In this document: piece after piece, positions 54,539 through 64,000 of the stretch
How the letters are laid out: the number at the start of each line of letters is the position of its first letter
How positions within the stretch are numbered: position 1 is the stretch's first letter
Source of the DNA: Mesorhizobium sp. B1-1-8
GTDB lineage: Bacteria > Pseudomonadota > Alphaproteobacteria > Rhizobiales > Rhizobiaceae
NCBI RefSeq assembly: GCF_006442795.2
Contig: NZ_CP083956.1
Location: forward strand, 3,387,501-3,451,500
Direction: 5' to 3'
Length of the DNA: 64,000 nt
The notes under the pieces: model-generated
What the model was told of the DNA's origin: nothing
Seen by the model: only the letters and a program-made list of their open reading frames with translations
Databases searched by the model: none
Program-made: the position numbers and the translations under genes

Positions 54539-54546
54539 CTAGCTTC

Positions 54547-57500
54547 TCAGCTGCACCCGCTCGTCGAACCGCACGTATCGCACTTCTCGCAGGTGCCGTT
54601 CCGCACCATGGTGAAGTTGTGGCATTCGGAGCATTCGTTGCCGGTGTAGCCTTGCAGCAGCGATTGCTGGCGCCTGGTTGCGGCGAGCCTCTTTGCCTCG
54701 GCGGCTTCCTGCGCGGCGGCGTCGGTGAACAGCGCCTCGGCGCCGCCGATTTCCTGCTCGACGATCTCTTCGGCAAGTTCCCTGGCGCGCTCCTCATAGT
54801 CGCGCTTGTAGGCGATCGCCTCGTCGCTTGCCGGCTTCAGCGTCAGCACGTTGGAGCCGGAAAAGGCGGTCGGCGCGGAGCGGGCAGGGGCCGCGGACGG
54901 TCCAGCGCCGCCAAAGCCCTTGGGCTCGGCGCCCGACACCAGCTTCACCGGCGAGGCGCCGCGATAGAGACCCTTGGAGAAGGGCGTTGCCTTGCCTTCG
55001 GTGATGCCGCGGCCGAGTGCTGTCTTGTCGAAGTCCGACTGGTCGACATGGGCAAGGTCATGGCGGGCGAGATAGGACACGGCAAGCTCGCGGAACACGT
55101 AGTCGAGGATCGACGTCGCGTTCTTGATCGCGTCGTTGCCCTGCACCATGCCGGCCGGCTCGAATTTGGTGAAGGTGAAGGCCTCGACATATTCCTCAAG
55201 CGGCACGCCATATTGCAGGCCGAGCGAGATGGCGATGGCAAAATTGTTCATCATGGCGCGGAAGGCGGCACCTTCCTTGTGCATGTCGATGAAGATCTCG
55301 CCGAGGCGGCCGTCGTCGAACTCGCCGGTCCGCAGATACACCTTGTGGCCGCCGACGACGGCCTTCTGGGTGTAGCCCTTGCGGCGGTTCGGCAGCTTTT
55401 CGCGGTCGCGGTAGAGCCGTTCCACCACGCGCTCGACGATCTTTTCCGTTACCTGCACGGCGCGCTGCGCGGCGGGGGCGGAGATCAGCTGCTCGACCGT
55501 CTCGTCCTCGTCGTCCTCGCCATCGGCGAGCAGCGAGGCATTGAGCGGCTGCGACAGTTTCGAGCCGTCGCGGTAAAGCGCATTGGCCTTCAGCGCCAGC
55601 TTCCAAGACAGCATATAGGCGTTCTTGGCGTCCTCGACCGTCGCTTCGTTCGGCATGTTGATGGTCTTGGAGATAGCGCCGGAGATAAAGGGCTGCGCCG
55701 CAGCCATCATCAGGATATGGCTGTTGATCGACAAAGAGCGCTTGCCGATCTTGCCGCAGGGGCTGGCGCAGTCGAACACCGCAAGATGCTCGGCCTTGAG
55801 GAAAGGCGCGCCTTCCAGCGTCATGGCACCGCAGACATGGATGTTGGCGGCGTCGATCTCCTTCCTGGAGAAGCCCAGCGCCGGCAGCATCTCGAAGGAG
55901 ACGTCGGCGAGCTGCTCGTCGGTGAAGCCGAAGGTGTCCTTCACCCAGTCGGCGCCCAGCGTCCATTGGTTGAAAACGAATTTGATGTCGAAGGCCGATT
56001 TCAAGGCAGCATTCAGCGCCGCGATCTTGTCGTCGGAAAAACCCTTGGCCTTGAGCGAGCCGGGGTTGATACCGGGCGCCTGGTTGAGGTTGCCGTGGCC
56101 GACGGCGTAAGCCTCGATCTCGGCGATCTGGCTTTCTGAGTAGCCAAGAGTGCGCAGCGCTTCCGGCACGGCGCGGTTGATGATCTTGAAATAGCCGCCG
56201 CCGGCGAGCTTCTTGAACTTCACCAGCGCGAAGTCGGGCTCGATGCCGGTGGTGTCGCAATCCATGACCAAGCCGATCGTGCCGGTCGGCGCGATCACGG
56301 TCGCCTGCGCATTGCGGTAGCCGTGTTCCTCGCCGAGCTCGATGGCGCGGTCCCAGGCAGCCTTCGCATGGCTGGCCAGTTCCGGCTGCTTGAGGTCGGA
56401 GGCGACCAGCGGCACCGGATTGACGGCGAGCTTCTCGTAGCCGTCCTTGTCGCCATAAGCGGCGCGGCGGTGGTTGCGCATGACGCGCAGCATGTTCTGC
56501 GCGTTGCGGTCATAGTCCGGGAAAGCGCCGAGCTCAGAGGCCATTTCGGCCGAGGTGGCGTAGGCGGTGCCGGTCATGATCGCGGTGAGCGCGGCGCAGA
56601 TGGCGCGGCCCTCGTCGGAGTCATAGGGAATGCCGGAAGTCATCAGCAGGCCGCCGATATTGGCGTAGCCGAGGCCGAGCGTGCGGTATTCGTAGGAGAG
56701 CTTGGCGATCTCCTTCGACGGGAATTGCGCCATCATCACCGAGATTTCGAGCACGATGGTCCACAGCCGCACCGTGTGCTCATAGGCGGCGATGTCGATG
56801 GTGCCGTCGGCATTGCGGTAGGGCAAAAGATTGATCGAGGCGAGATTGCAGGCCGTGTCGTCGAGGAACATGTATTCCGAGCACGGGTTGGAGGCCCGGA
56901 TCGCGCCGGCCGACGCGCAGGTGTGCCAGTCGTTCATCGTCGTATTGAAATGCAGGCCGGGGTCTGCCGACGCCCAGGCGGCGTAGCCGATCTTTTCCCA
57001 AAGATCGCGCGCCTTCAGCGTCTTCAGCACCTTGCCGTCCTTGCGGGCGGTGAGCTGCCAGTCGCTGTCGGCTTCGACGGCGCGCAGGAAATTGTCCTTC
57101 AGCGACACCGAATTGTTGGAATTCTGGCCGGAGACGGTCAGATAGGCATCCGAATCCCAGTCGGTGTCGTAGGTCTTGAACGACATCGAGGTGTAGCCCT
57201 GGCGGGCGAACTGGATGACGCGGTAAATATAGTTCTCCGGCACGGCATCCTTCTTGGCCGCCTTGATCTCGCGCTTCAGCGCGGTGTTGATCGCCGGATC
57301 GAAGCAGTCGTCGTCATGGCCTTCGCAATTGACGCAGGCCTTCATGATCGCTTCGAGGTGCTTCTTGACGATCTTGGAGCCGGTCACCAGCGAGGCGACC
57401 TTCTGCTCTTCATTGACCTTCCAGTCGATGAATTCCTCGATGTCGGGATGGTCGGCATCGACGATGACCATTTTTGCGGCGCGGCGCGTCGTGCCGCCCG

Positions 57501-58308
57501 ACTTGATGGCGCCGGCCGCGCGGTCGCCGATCTTGAGGAAGCTCATCAGGCCGGACGAACGGCCGCCGCCGGACAGCTTTTCGCCTTCGCCGCGCAACAT
57601 GGAGAAGTTGGAGCCGGTGCCGGAGCCGTATTTGAACAGGCGCGCCTCACGCACCCACAAATCCATGATGCCGCCCTCGTTGACGAGGTCGTCCTGCACG
57701 CCCTGGATGAAGCAGGCATGCGGCTGCGGGTGCTCGTAGGCGCTCTTCGACTTGGTCAGCTTGCCGGTGAAGGGGTCGACATAGAAGTGGCCCTGGCTCG
57801 GGCCGTCGATGCCATAGGCCCAGTGCAGGCCGGTGTTGAACCATTGCGGCGAATTCGGCGCCACGCGCTGCGTGGCCAGCATATAGGCGAGCTCGTCGCG
57901 GAAGGCGCGCGCATCGTCCTCGGATTTGAAGTAGCCGCCCTTCCAGCCCCAATAGGTCCACGTGCCGGACAGCCGGTCGAAGACCTGGCGGGCGTCGATC
58001 TCGGAACCGTAGCGCTCGGCCTCGGGAAGCTTGGCGAGCTCGTCCTCGTCGGGGATCGAGCGCCACAGGAAGGAGGGGACGTCGTTCTCCTCGACCTTCT
58101 TGAGGCGCGCGGGCACGCCGGCCTTCCGGAAATATTTCTGCGCCAGGATGTCGGCCGCGACCTGGCTGAACTGGGCCGGCACGTCGATATTGTCGAGGCG
58201 GAACACCACCGAACCGTCCGGATTCTTGATCTCCGACAGCGCCTTGCGGAATTCGATCTCCGCATAGGCTGATTGACCTGGCTTGGTGAAACGACGCTCG
58301 ATGCGCAT
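54547..58308 (-). CDS. nrdJ: Adenosylcobalamin-dependent ribonucleoside-diphosphate reductase
   Basis: The 1253-residue class II ribonucleotide reductase makes deoxyribonucleotides using adenosylcobalamin and no oxygen-dependent radical. The [21 protein letters not shown] segment holds the substrate-site Asn, Cys and Glu; redox cysteines lie in the C-terminal region, which ends in a zinc-ribbon-like CSEC...CEKCDTC tail. Length fits the long alphaproteobacterial NrdJ. It is preceded by an NrdR box and a long leader, and followed 8 bp later by hicAB. Confidence 0.97.
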   Translation of the reverse strand: MRIERRFTKPGQSAYAEIEFRKALSEIKNPDGSVVFRLDNIDVPAQFSQVAADILAQKYFRKAGVPARLKKVEENDVPSFLWRSIPDEDELAKLPEAERYGSEIDARQVFDRLSGTWTYWGWKGGYFKSEDDARAFRDELAYMLATQRVAPNSPQWFNTGLHWAYGIDGPSQGHFYVDPFTGKLTKSKSAYEHPQPHACFIQGVQDDLVNEGGIMDLWVREARLFKYGSGTGSNFSMLRGEGEKLSGGGRSSGLMSFLKIGDRAAGAIKSGGTTRRAAKMVIVDADHPDIEEFIDWKVNEEQKVASLVTGSKIVKKHLEAIMKACVNCEGHDDDCFDPAINTALKREIKAAKKDAVPENYIYRVIQFARQGYTSMSFKTYDTDWDSDAYLTVSGQNSNNSVSLKDNFLRAVEADSDWQLTARKDGKVLKTLKARDLWEKIGYAAWASADPGLHFNTTMNDWHTCASAGAIRASNPCSEYMFLDDTACNLASINLLPYRNADGTIDIAAYEHTVRLWTIVLEISVMMAQFPSKEIAKLSYEYRTLGLGYANIGGLLMTSGIPYDSDEGRAICAALTAIMTGTAYATSAEMASELGAFPDYDRNAQNMLRVMRNHRRAAYGDKDGYEKLAVNPVPLVASDLKQPELASHAKAAWDRAIELGEEHGYRNAQATVIAPTGTIGLVMDCDTTGIEPDFALVKFKKLAGGGYFKIINRAVPEALRTLGYSESQIAEIEAYAVGHGNLNQAPGINPGSLKAKGFSDDKIAALNAALKSAFDIKFVFNQWTLGADWVKDTFGFTDEQLADVSFEMLPALGFSRKEIDAANIHVCGAMTLEGAPFLKAEHLAVFDCASPCGKIGKRSLSINSHILMMAAAQPFISGAISKTINMPNEATVEDAKNAYMLSWKLALKANALYRDGSKLSQPLNASLLADGEDDEDETVEQLISAPAAQRAVQVTEKIVERVVERLYRDREKLPNRRKGYTQKAVVGGHKVYLRTGEFDDGRLGEIFIDMHKEGAAFRAMMNNFAIAISLGLQYGVPLEEYVEAFTFTKFEPAGMVQGNDAIKNATSILDYVFRELAVSYLARHDLAHVDQSDFDKTALGRGITEGKATPFSKGLYRGASPVKLVSGAEPKGFGGAGPSAAPARSAPTAFSGSNVLTLKPASDEAIAYKRDYEERARELAEEIVEQEIGGAEALFTDAAAQEAAEAKRLAATRRQQSLLQGYTGNECSECHNFTMVRNGTCEKCDTCGSTSGCS

Positions 58309-58536
58309 TGGTCCGGTCCCTTTTGTCTATATATAGCGCTTTCCCCCAGGGATTTCTGCCCCGCATGGTGAAAAGCGCAGTCCGCCGTTTGCCGGCATTG
58401 CAAGCACGCCGGCACTCTCCTCGTCGCGGGTGCCGGCATGCAGGCAGCAAAACGCCCCGCCAGGCGTTTGCCTGGGCTGCAGACCGACCCGCGGGTCCCT
58501 CAAATGAAACTTTTTGTCGATTCCCTCTGTAGAGGG
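58309..58536 (-). other. Long structured leader of nrdJ
   Basis: About 228 nt of leader lie between the predicted transcription start and the nrdJ ATG. It contains several stable hairpins: AAACGCC/GGCGTTT with outer GCAGC/GCTGC (58444-58480), GCCGGCAC/GTGCCGGC near 58410-58435, and a GACCCGCGGGTC palindrome near 58489. No canonical B12-box was found, so a cobalamin riboswitch is not supported, though some other leader control is possible. Confidence 0.45.
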
Positions 58537-58542
58537 AGGTTC

Positions 58543-58571
58543 ACACTATCTAGGGTCGAGCCTGCCTGCAA
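58543..58571 (-). promoter_or_regulatory. nrdJ promoter with weak second NrdR box
   Basis: On the minus strand TTGCAG (58571-58566) and TAGTGT (58548-58543) form a -35/-10 pair with a 17-base spacer. The -10 lies inside an imperfect NrdR-like box (58543-58558) and the -35 abuts the strong box, so NrdR binding would block the promoter. Confidence 0.55.
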
Positions 58572-58587
58572 ACACTAAATATAGTGT
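58572..58587. promoter_or_regulatory. NrdR box
   Basis: ACACTAAATATAGTGT is a 16-bp palindrome that matches the NrdR consensus acaCwAtATaTwGtgt at nearly every position. NrdR represses ribonucleotide reductase genes when dATP is high. It lies just upstream of the nrdJ -35 element. Confidence 0.75.
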
Positions 58588-58843
58588 TAACAGATCATTT
58601 TTTCCAGCCCGACAATTCTCCCTTTCGCCCACCCAAGCCCCAACGATCCCAACGCTTCCGCCGGCCTCGTGAACAGGCGGAAATTCGGGCAAAACGCACA
58701 AAATCCGGGAAAAAAGACCGGCCTCAGAACTCTCCGGTCACGCTCGCAACAGGAGCGCATGGCCTATAAAAGGCGACTCGGTTTGCGTCGTCAAGGATTC
58801 GTTTTTGTAGGATTTGTGACCCCAATATGTTGTGTGTCACATA

Positions 58844-58852
58844 TGTGGATAA
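58844..58852 (-). promoter_or_regulatory. DnaA box
   Basis: TGTGGATAA on the plus strand is a perfect DnaA box (TTATCCACA) read on the minus strand. It is isolated in the nrdJ-gltX divergent region, about 530 bp upstream of nrdJ. No cluster of boxes or AT-rich unwinding element was seen, so it is not an origin. Confidence 0.45.
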
Positions 58853-59026
58853 CGGGGACAGAGAGCCACCCTGGAAAGCCCGGATTTGCCGGCATCGACA
58901 GCGGCGGCAAGCCATTCGGAACGACGCCGTCGCCCCACCTTTTCATTTTAGCTGGCTTGCACTATCTGTTGCCTTCGCGCGGGGGCGCGCCTTGTCAACC
59001 CTAAAAGCATCCGCTACGCCCCGCTC

Positions 59027-60400
59027 ATGACAGTTACCGTTCGTTTTGCTCCATCGCCGACCGGCCGAATCCATATCGGCAACGCGCGTACCGCGCTGTT
59101 CAACTGGCTGTTCGCCATGAACAACAAGGGGCGCTTCATCCAGCGCTTCGACGACACCGACATTGCCCGCTCGAAGCAGGAATTCGCCGATTCCATCCTT
59201 TACGATCTGCACTGGCTGGGCATCTTCCCCGATGCCACCGAATACCAGTCGCGGCGCGTCGACATCTATGACGCTGCGGTGGAGCGGCTGAAAGCGGCGC
59301 GGGTGCTTTACGCCTGCTACGAAACGCCCGAAGAGCTCGACTTGCGCCGCAAGGTGCGCCGCACGCGCGGCCTGCCGCCGGTCTATGGCCGCGAGGCGCT
59401 GACATTGACGCCGGAGCAGGTGGCCGAATACCGGTCGGACGGGCGCCGCCCGCATTGGCGCTTCCTGCTGCCGAACTTCACCAGTGATCCGCTGCAGCCG
59501 GAACGCACCGAGGTGCACTGGAACGACCTGGTGCGCGGCGAGGAGACCGTCGACCTCGCCTCGCTGTCGGATCCGGTGCTGGTGCGCGAGGACGGCACCT
59601 ATCTCTACACGCTGCCTTCGGTGGTCGACGACATCGAGATGGGTGTCACCCATGTCATCCGCGGCGACGACCATGTCACCAACAGCGGCGTGCAGATCGC
59701 CCTGTTCCAGGCGCTCGGCGCCGAGCCGCCGGTCTTCGGCCACCACAATCTCTTGACCACCGTCTCGGGCGAGGGGCTATCGAAACGCACCGGCGCGCTG
59801 TCGATCGAAAGCCTGCGCGAGGACGGCATCGAGCCGATGGCGGTCGCTTCGCTGGCGGTGCTGGTCGGCACGTCGGAGAATGTCACGGCCACGCACGACC
59901 TCAACGAGCTCGCCGGCCATTTCGACCCCGCTGCGACTTCAAAATCGTCCGCCAAGTTCGACCCCGACGAACTCTTCGTGCTGAACCGCCAGCTGCTGCA
60001 CCATATGCCGTTCGAGGAAGCGCGCGACCGGCTGATGGTGCTCGGCATTTCCGGCGACAAGGCCGAGCCGTTCTGGCTGGCGGTGCGCGGCAATCTCGAC
60101 CGGCTGGCCGACGCGGTCGCCTGGTGGCGTATCCTGAGCGATGGACCGCAGGAGCCGGCCGATATTTCGAACGAGGATCGCGATTTCCTCAACCAGGCCT
60201 TCGATCTGTTGCCTGAGGAGCCGTGGAACGGCACCGTCTGGAAGGACTGGACGGGCAAGATCAAGGAAGCGACGGGGCGCAAGGGCAAGCCGCTGTTCAT
60301 GCCGTTGCGGCTGGCGCTTACCGGGCGGGCTTCTGGGCCGGAGCTTGCAGATCTATTGCCGCTGCTGGGTCGGGAAGAAACGCTGGCCCGACGACCCTGA
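59027..60400 (+). CDS. gltX: Glutamyl-tRNA synthetase
   Basis: The 457-residue class I aminoacyl-tRNA synthetase has the HIGN motif at residues 16-19 and the KMSKS equivalent in GEGLSKRTG near 249, plus [19 protein letters not shown]. It charges tRNA-Glu. Rhizobia often have two gltX genes; this protein is of normal length. Its last 83 bp overlap the convergent DUF2865 gene. The 718-bp upstream region with nrdJ holds the elements annotated above and otherwise no gene. Confidence 0.96.
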   Translation: MTVTVRFAPSPTGRIHIGNARTALFNWLFAMNNKGRFIQRFDDTDIARSKQEFADSILYDLHWLGIFPDATEYQSRRVDIYDAAVERLKAARVLYACYETPEELDLRRKVRRTRGLPPVYGREALTLTPEQVAEYRSDGRRPHWRFLLPNFTSDPLQPERTEVHWNDLVRGEETVDLASLSDPVLVREDGTYLYTLPSVVDDIEMGVTHVIRGDDHVTNSGVQIALFQALGAEPPVFGHHNLLTTVSGEGLSKRTGALSIESLREDGIEPMAVASLAVLVGTSENVTATHDLNELAGHFDPAATSKSSAKFDPDELFVLNRQLLHHMPFEEARDRLMVLGISGDKAEPFWLAVRGNLDRLADAVAWWRILSDGPQEPADISNEDRDFLNQAFDLLPEEPWNGTVWKDWTGKIKEATGRKGKPLFMPLRLALTGRASGPELADLLPLLGREETLARRP

Positions 60401-61502
60401 CCTTGCGCTGCTCCGGCGGCAGCGCCGATACCGGTGATACCGGCGCCTTGGTGGTCAGGCGCTTGATTGCCCCGCGGTCGAGCCCGCCTTTCATGTTGGC
60501 AATCGTTTCGGGATCGGCGCCCAGATCGGGTTTGTCAGCCGGCACCGGAATAAGGGGTGTTGCCTCGCTGTCCGGCTGCGACTGTTGCGGATTGGGCGGA
60601 TTGCCGCCGATGATCGAGAAATTCTCGGCCTGCGCGTTGCAGCCACAGGCTGGCGGCCGCGGCACGCTGGCGTTCTTGTAGAGATAGGCCGTCGGCAGCT
60701 CGCTATAGGGGCGGCCGGTAACCGACGAGGTCATCGAACCCGAGTCGTCGTCCATTCCACGCGAATAGAAGACCTGCATCTCGGTGCCTGGACAGCTCGA
60801 TTCGCAATTCTTCTGGTCGCGTTCGAAATCGCCGACGGAGGCGGCGTTCGACATCGGGAAGAAATAGCCGTCGCAGGTGCGCACGCAGACGGTACGGAAT
60901 TCGCCGCCCAGCCTCGGCAGATCCATGCCGTCCGGCTGGTTGATGACGCGGCGGATGTTGCGCTCGCTGGGGTCGTCTGGCGCAACGTCGGGGACATTGG
61001 GGGTCTCGAGCTCATCGAGCTGGCGATTGCCGCCGAACAGCTGCTCGAACAGATTGCCGCCGCCATTATTGCGGGCGATCTCGTCGTCCGGCGCGCGCCT
61101 GGGCGCCGGCCCGTCGTCGCGGCAGCCATTGGCGTCGAGCGCCGCCAGGATGCGGCTGCGGTCGCGCCGCGAACCCCCGTTGGCAAGCCGCTCGCGCTTT
61201 GCCTGAAGAGAGTCGAGATTGGTGGTCATACGCTGGATCGAGGCGTTGATCGCCGCGCATTGGCCGACATTGCGCGAGAACAGCGTAAAGCCGCAACCTG
61301 CATCGCTCGCCCGGCCGCGGGCCTTCGTCAACTGCTCACGCTGCCGCGCGATCGCGTCGTCATATTTGCGGACCAGGCCTGGGCCGCCGCCTCCGCCACG
61401 AGCGGCGGCGAGTTCCGCTTCGAGCTGGCGGCACATGCGCGAGGCTGCCTGCGTGTCGGTCACGGCAACGGCTGAGCTCGCGAGCGCCGCAAGCAGCGCC
61501 AC
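60318..61502 (-). CDS. DUF2865 family secreted protein
   Basis: The protein of about 394 residues carries the DUF2865 signature [17 protein letters not shown] and the [21 protein letters not shown] segment (CESSCPGTE), with a coiled-coil N-terminal half. The GTG at 61502 leaves a signal peptide without positive charge. A CTG 18 bases further up (61520), preceded by AAAGG at good spacing, would give [20 protein letters not shown], a proper signal peptide. Function is unknown. It ends inside the convergent gltX. Confidence 0.82.
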   Translation of the reverse strand: MALLAALASSAVAVTDTQAASRMCRQLEAELAAARGGGGGPGLVRKYDDAIARQREQLTKARGRASDAGCGFTLFSRNVGQCAAINASIQRMTTNLDSLQAKRERLANGGSRRDRSRILAALDANGCRDDGPAPRRAPDDEIARNNGGGNLFEQLFGGNRQLDELETPNVPDVAPDDPSERNIRRVINQPDGMDLPRLGGEFRTVCVRTCDGYFFPMSNAASVGDFERDQKNCESSCPGTEMQVFYSRGMDDDSGSMTSSVTGRPYSELPTAYLYKNASVPRPPACGCNAQAENFSIIGGNPPNPQQSQPDSEATPLIPVPADKPDLGADPETIANMKGGLDRGAIKRLTTKAPVSPVSALPPEQRKVRVVGPAFLPDPAAAIDLQAPAQKPAR

Positions 61503-61600
61503 AAGGTGGGTCAGCTTCAGCCCCGCGCCTTTCAGTCGCCCGAAACCCCGATTGCCTGTGGCCGGAAGGCTACCGTGTTCGTAGTTAACTGTTCCCTAGC

Positions 61601-63925
61601 TTAGTCCAAGTGGGCGATCGCCTGCGCCTTGTGCGCCGCCTCGACCACGGCGAGCGCCGTCATGTTGACGACGCCACGCGAGGTTACCGAAGGTGTCAGG
61701 ATGTGCGCCGGCTTGTCGGTGCCGAGCAGAATCGGACCGACATGCAGCGCATCCATCATGGCGCGCAGCGCCGTCAGCGTGATGTTGGCCGAATCGAGAT
61801 TCGGGAACACCAGCAGATTGGCTTCGCCCTTCAGCCGCGAATGCGGGTAGACGCGCTGCCGAAGATGCTCCGACAGCGCCGAATCGGCGTGCATCTCGCC
61901 GTCGCATTGCAGCTCCGGCGCGATGCGCGCCAGGATCGCCGCCGCCTGGCGCATCTTCATCGCGCTGGGCGAATCGCGCGAGCCGAAATCCGAATGCGAC
62001 AGCAGCGCCGCCTTAGGCTCGATGCCGAAGCGCTGGATTTCCTCCGCTGCCAGCACCGTCATCTCGGCGATTTCCTCCGCCGTCGGATCGACGGAGACAT
62101 GGGTGTCGGTGAGAAAGATGATGCCACGCTGCGAGATCAGCATCGACAGCGTAGACAGGTCGCGGTCCTTGATGCCGGCGCGAGGACCAATGATGAGACT
62201 CACATTGCGCAGATGCCGCTCGAACCTGCCTTCGAGGCCGCAGACCATGGCGTCGGCATCGCCGCGCTTCAGCGCCAATGCCGCGATCACCGTGTTGTCG
62301 GTGCGCACCATGGTGCGCGCGGCTTCGGTGGTGACGCCGCGCCGGCCGGCGAGCTCGATCAGGAGGTCGACATAGTGGCGATAGCGCGGATCGTCCTCAG
62401 GGTTGATCAGGCCGAAGTCGACGCCCGGCTTGATGCGCAGCCCATAGCGCTTCAGCCTGACCTCGACGACATGCGGACGGCCGATCAGGATCGGCTCGGC
62501 GATGCCTTCTTCCAGCACCACCTGCGCGGCGCGCAGCACGCGTTCGTCCTCGCCGTCGGCATAGATGACGCGCTTGGCGCTCGAGGTCTTGGCCGACGAA
62601 AACACCGGCTTCATCACCAGGCCTGAGCGGAAGACGAAGCGGTTCAGCTTGTCGATATAGGCGGCAAAGTCGGCGATCGGCCGCGTCGCGACGCCGGTGT
62701 CGCAGGCGGCCTTCGCCACCGCCGGCGCGATGCGCAGGATAAGGCGCGGATCGAAGGGCGAGGGGATCAGGAAATCGGGGCCGAAGATCGGCGTCTCGCC
62801 GGAATAGGCCCGTGCGGCGACGTCCGAAGGTTCTTCGCGGGCAAGGGCGGCGATCGCCCGCACCGCGGCCATCTTCATCTCTTCGTTGATGGCGCTGGCG
62901 CCGCAGTCGAGCGCGCCGCGGAAGATGTAAGGAAAGCACAACACGTTGTTGACTTGATTGGGAAAATCGGAGCGCCCGGTGCAGATCATGGCGTCGGGCC
63001 GGGCCGCCCTTGCCGCCTCCGGCATGATCTCCGGCGTCGGGTTGGCGAGCGCCAGGATCAGCGGCTTCGGCGCCATGTGCTGCAAAAGCTCGGGCTTCAG
63101 CACGCCGGCGGCGGACAGGCCGAGGAAGACATCGGCGCCGGAGATGACATCGGCCAGCGTGCGCGCCCCGGTGTCCTTCACATAGGGGTCTTTCCAGCGG
63201 TCCATCTCCTCGACGCGGCCCTTGTAGGCGACGCCGAAACGGTCAGTGACCCAGATGTTTTCAACCTTCGCGCCGAGCGAGACGAGAAGGTTGAGGCAGG
63301 CAAGTGCCGCCGCGCCGGCGCCGGAGGTGACGATCTTGATGTCGGAGATCGTCTTGCCGGCGAATTCCAGCCCGTTGAGCACCGCCGCGGCAACGATGAT
63401 CGCGGTGCCATGCTGGTCGTCATGGAACACCGGGATGCCCATCCGGGCCTTCAGCCGCTCCTCGACCTCGAAGCACTCCGGCGCCTTGATGTCCTCGAGG
63501 TTGATGCCGCCGAAGGTCGGTTCCAGCGCCGCGACCGTCTCGACCATACGCTCGATCTCCGGCGCGTCGATCTCGATGTCGAAGACGTCGATGCCGGCGA
63601 ACTTCTTGAACAGCACCGCCTTACCTTCCATCACCGGCTTGGAAGCGAGCGGACCGATATTGCCGAGGCCGAGCACCGCTGAGCCGTTGGAGACGACGCC
63701 GACCAGATTGGCGCGCGCCGTATAGTCGGCGGCGGTGGCCGGGTTGTCGCGGATTTCGAGGCAAGGAGCGGCGACGCCGGGCGAATAGGCAAGCGCCAGG
63801 TCGCGTTGGTTGCCGAGCGGCTTGGTCGCCTGGATTTCGAGCTTTCCCGGGGTCGGGTGCTTATGGAAATAGAGCGCGGCCTCGTCGAGGTCCGACCGGG
63901 CCGTGTTCTTGCTCTCGCCGTCCAT
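61601..63925 (-). CDS. NADP-dependent malic enzyme with phosphotransacetylase-like domain
   Basis: The 774-residue protein consists of an N-terminal malic enzyme (residues 1 to about 430: [58 protein letters not shown]) and a C-terminal region resembling phosphate acetyltransferase ([21 protein letters not shown] to the end). It decarboxylates malate to pyruvate. Rhizobial enzymes with this layout are either NAD (dme) or NADP (tme) types; sequence here does not decide. The ATG at 63925 follows GGGAGGG at good spacing. Confidence 0.9.
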   Translation of the reverse strand: MDGESKNTARSDLDEAALYFHKHPTPGKLEIQATKPLGNQRDLALAYSPGVAAPCLEIRDNPATAADYTARANLVGVVSNGSAVLGLGNIGPLASKPVMEGKAVLFKKFAGIDVFDIEIDAPEIERMVETVAALEPTFGGINLEDIKAPECFEVEERLKARMGIPVFHDDQHGTAIIVAAAVLNGLEFAGKTISDIKIVTSGAGAAALACLNLLVSLGAKVENIWVTDRFGVAYKGRVEEMDRWKDPYVKDTGARTLADVISGADVFLGLSAAGVLKPELLQHMAPKPLILALANPTPEIMPEAARAARPDAMICTGRSDFPNQVNNVLCFPYIFRGALDCGASAINEEMKMAAVRAIAALAREEPSDVAARAYSGETPIFGPDFLIPSPFDPRLILRIAPAVAKAACDTGVATRPIADFAAYIDKLNRFVFRSGLVMKPVFSSAKTSSAKRVIYADGEDERVLRAAQVVLEEGIAEPILIGRPHVVEVRLKRYGLRIKPGVDFGLINPEDDPRYRHYVDLLIELAGRRGVTTEAARTMVRTDNTVIAALALKRGDADAMVCGLEGRFERHLRNVSLIIGPRAGIKDRDLSTLSMLISQRGIIFLTDTHVSVDPTAEEIAEMTVLAAEEIQRFGIEPKAALLSHSDFGSRDSPSAMKMRQAAAILARIAPELQCDGEMHADSALSEHLRQRVYPHSRLKGEANLLVFPNLDSANITLTALRAMMDALHVGPILLGTDKPAHILTPSVTSRGVVNMTALAVVEAAHKAQAIAHLD

Positions 63926-64000
63926 GCCGGCCCTCCCTCGGTTCCAGGCTTTCGGCCCTTTTAGCATGCGGCGGCGCGTTTTCGCGACGCCAAATCACGC

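Noticed and set aside
54619..58272. Long plus-strand frames across nrdJ
   Set aside because: The minus strand encodes a full-length, well-conserved ribonucleotide reductase; the opposite frames lack ribosome-binding sites and family motifs.
58309..58536. Cobalamin riboswitch upstream of nrdJ
   Set aside because: A GGAGAGTGCC stretch recalls the B12-box but lacks its conserved flanks and is part of a simple GCCGGCAC/GTGCCGGC hairpin; the other conserved cores are absent.

Overview
The window is high-GC chromosomal DNA from an alphaproteobacterium of the order Hyphomicrobiales (Rhizobiales), most likely Mesorhizobium or a close relative. This is inferred from gene content and order, not from a database search. 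Supporting features are the split purC-purS-purQ-purL series beside bolA and grxD, the DUF1476 ATPase zeta-subunit gene, several DUF1127-type and DUF2865-type genes, a B12-dependent ribonucleotide reductase with an NrdR box, a match to the EcfG promoter consensus, and short palindromic intergenic repeats. No tRNA, rRNA, CRISPR array, insertion sequence or phage gene was seen.

Layout. 0-2.7 kb: a small secreted basic protein, rpsD, ttcA and a secreted protein. 2.8-17.5 kb: mainly minus-strand purine genes (purB, purC, purS, purQ, purL) with bolA, monothiol glutaredoxin, a MocR regulator, a Bcr/CflA efflux pump and small membrane or lipoproteins. Plus-strand genes among them are DUF1127, the ATPase zeta subunit, an HpcH/HpaI aldolase and a ring-cleavage-type dioxygenase. 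17.7-20.8 kb: a DUF2171 protein, an ABC solute-binding protein translationally coupled to a P1-family aminopeptidase, and a flavin reductase. 20.8-25.8 kb: a cox-type maturation cluster for a molybdenum hydroxylase (MoxR ATPase, VWA protein, two half-XdhC proteins, a MoCo two-domain protein) without the structural enzyme.

25.8-30.7 kb: a secreted hydrolase, DUF1176 and DUF1993 proteins, a 54-residue DUF1127-like ORF, a predicted small RNA, a J-domain-like protein and a Tas-type aldo/keto reductase. 30.7-37.5 kb: a class V aminotransferase-like gene converging on a tight five-gene operon. In transcription order the operon encodes a DMFase-like amidohydrolase, a class III aminotransferase, a BKACE enzyme, an SSAT-like acetyltransferase and an acetylpolyamine deacetylase. 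It is the best candidate for an undescribed pathway, probably acylated amine or polyamine catabolism. 37.6-40.5 kb: small regulators and enzymes, including ParB-like, SRPBCC, 2OG-Fe(II) oxygenase and GFA proteins.

40.6-45.8 kb: a decaying surface-polysaccharide island. A nucleotidyltransferase-kinase fusion and a Wzx-type flippase are intact. A glycosyltransferase, a P-loop kinase and the C-terminus of an RTX protein each carry a single-base frameshift. 45.9-54.1 kb: a GNAT protein, an UppP-type phosphatase, phosphodiester glycosidase, Tim44-domain and GH25 lysozyme proteins, a stress-type PEBP gene and small proteins. 54.1-58.6 kb: nrdJ followed 8 bp later by a hicAB toxin-antitoxin pair, with an NrdR-controlled promoter and a long structured leader. 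59-64 kb: gltX, a DUF2865 protein overlapping its 3-prime end, and a malic enzyme with a phosphotransacetylase-like tail.
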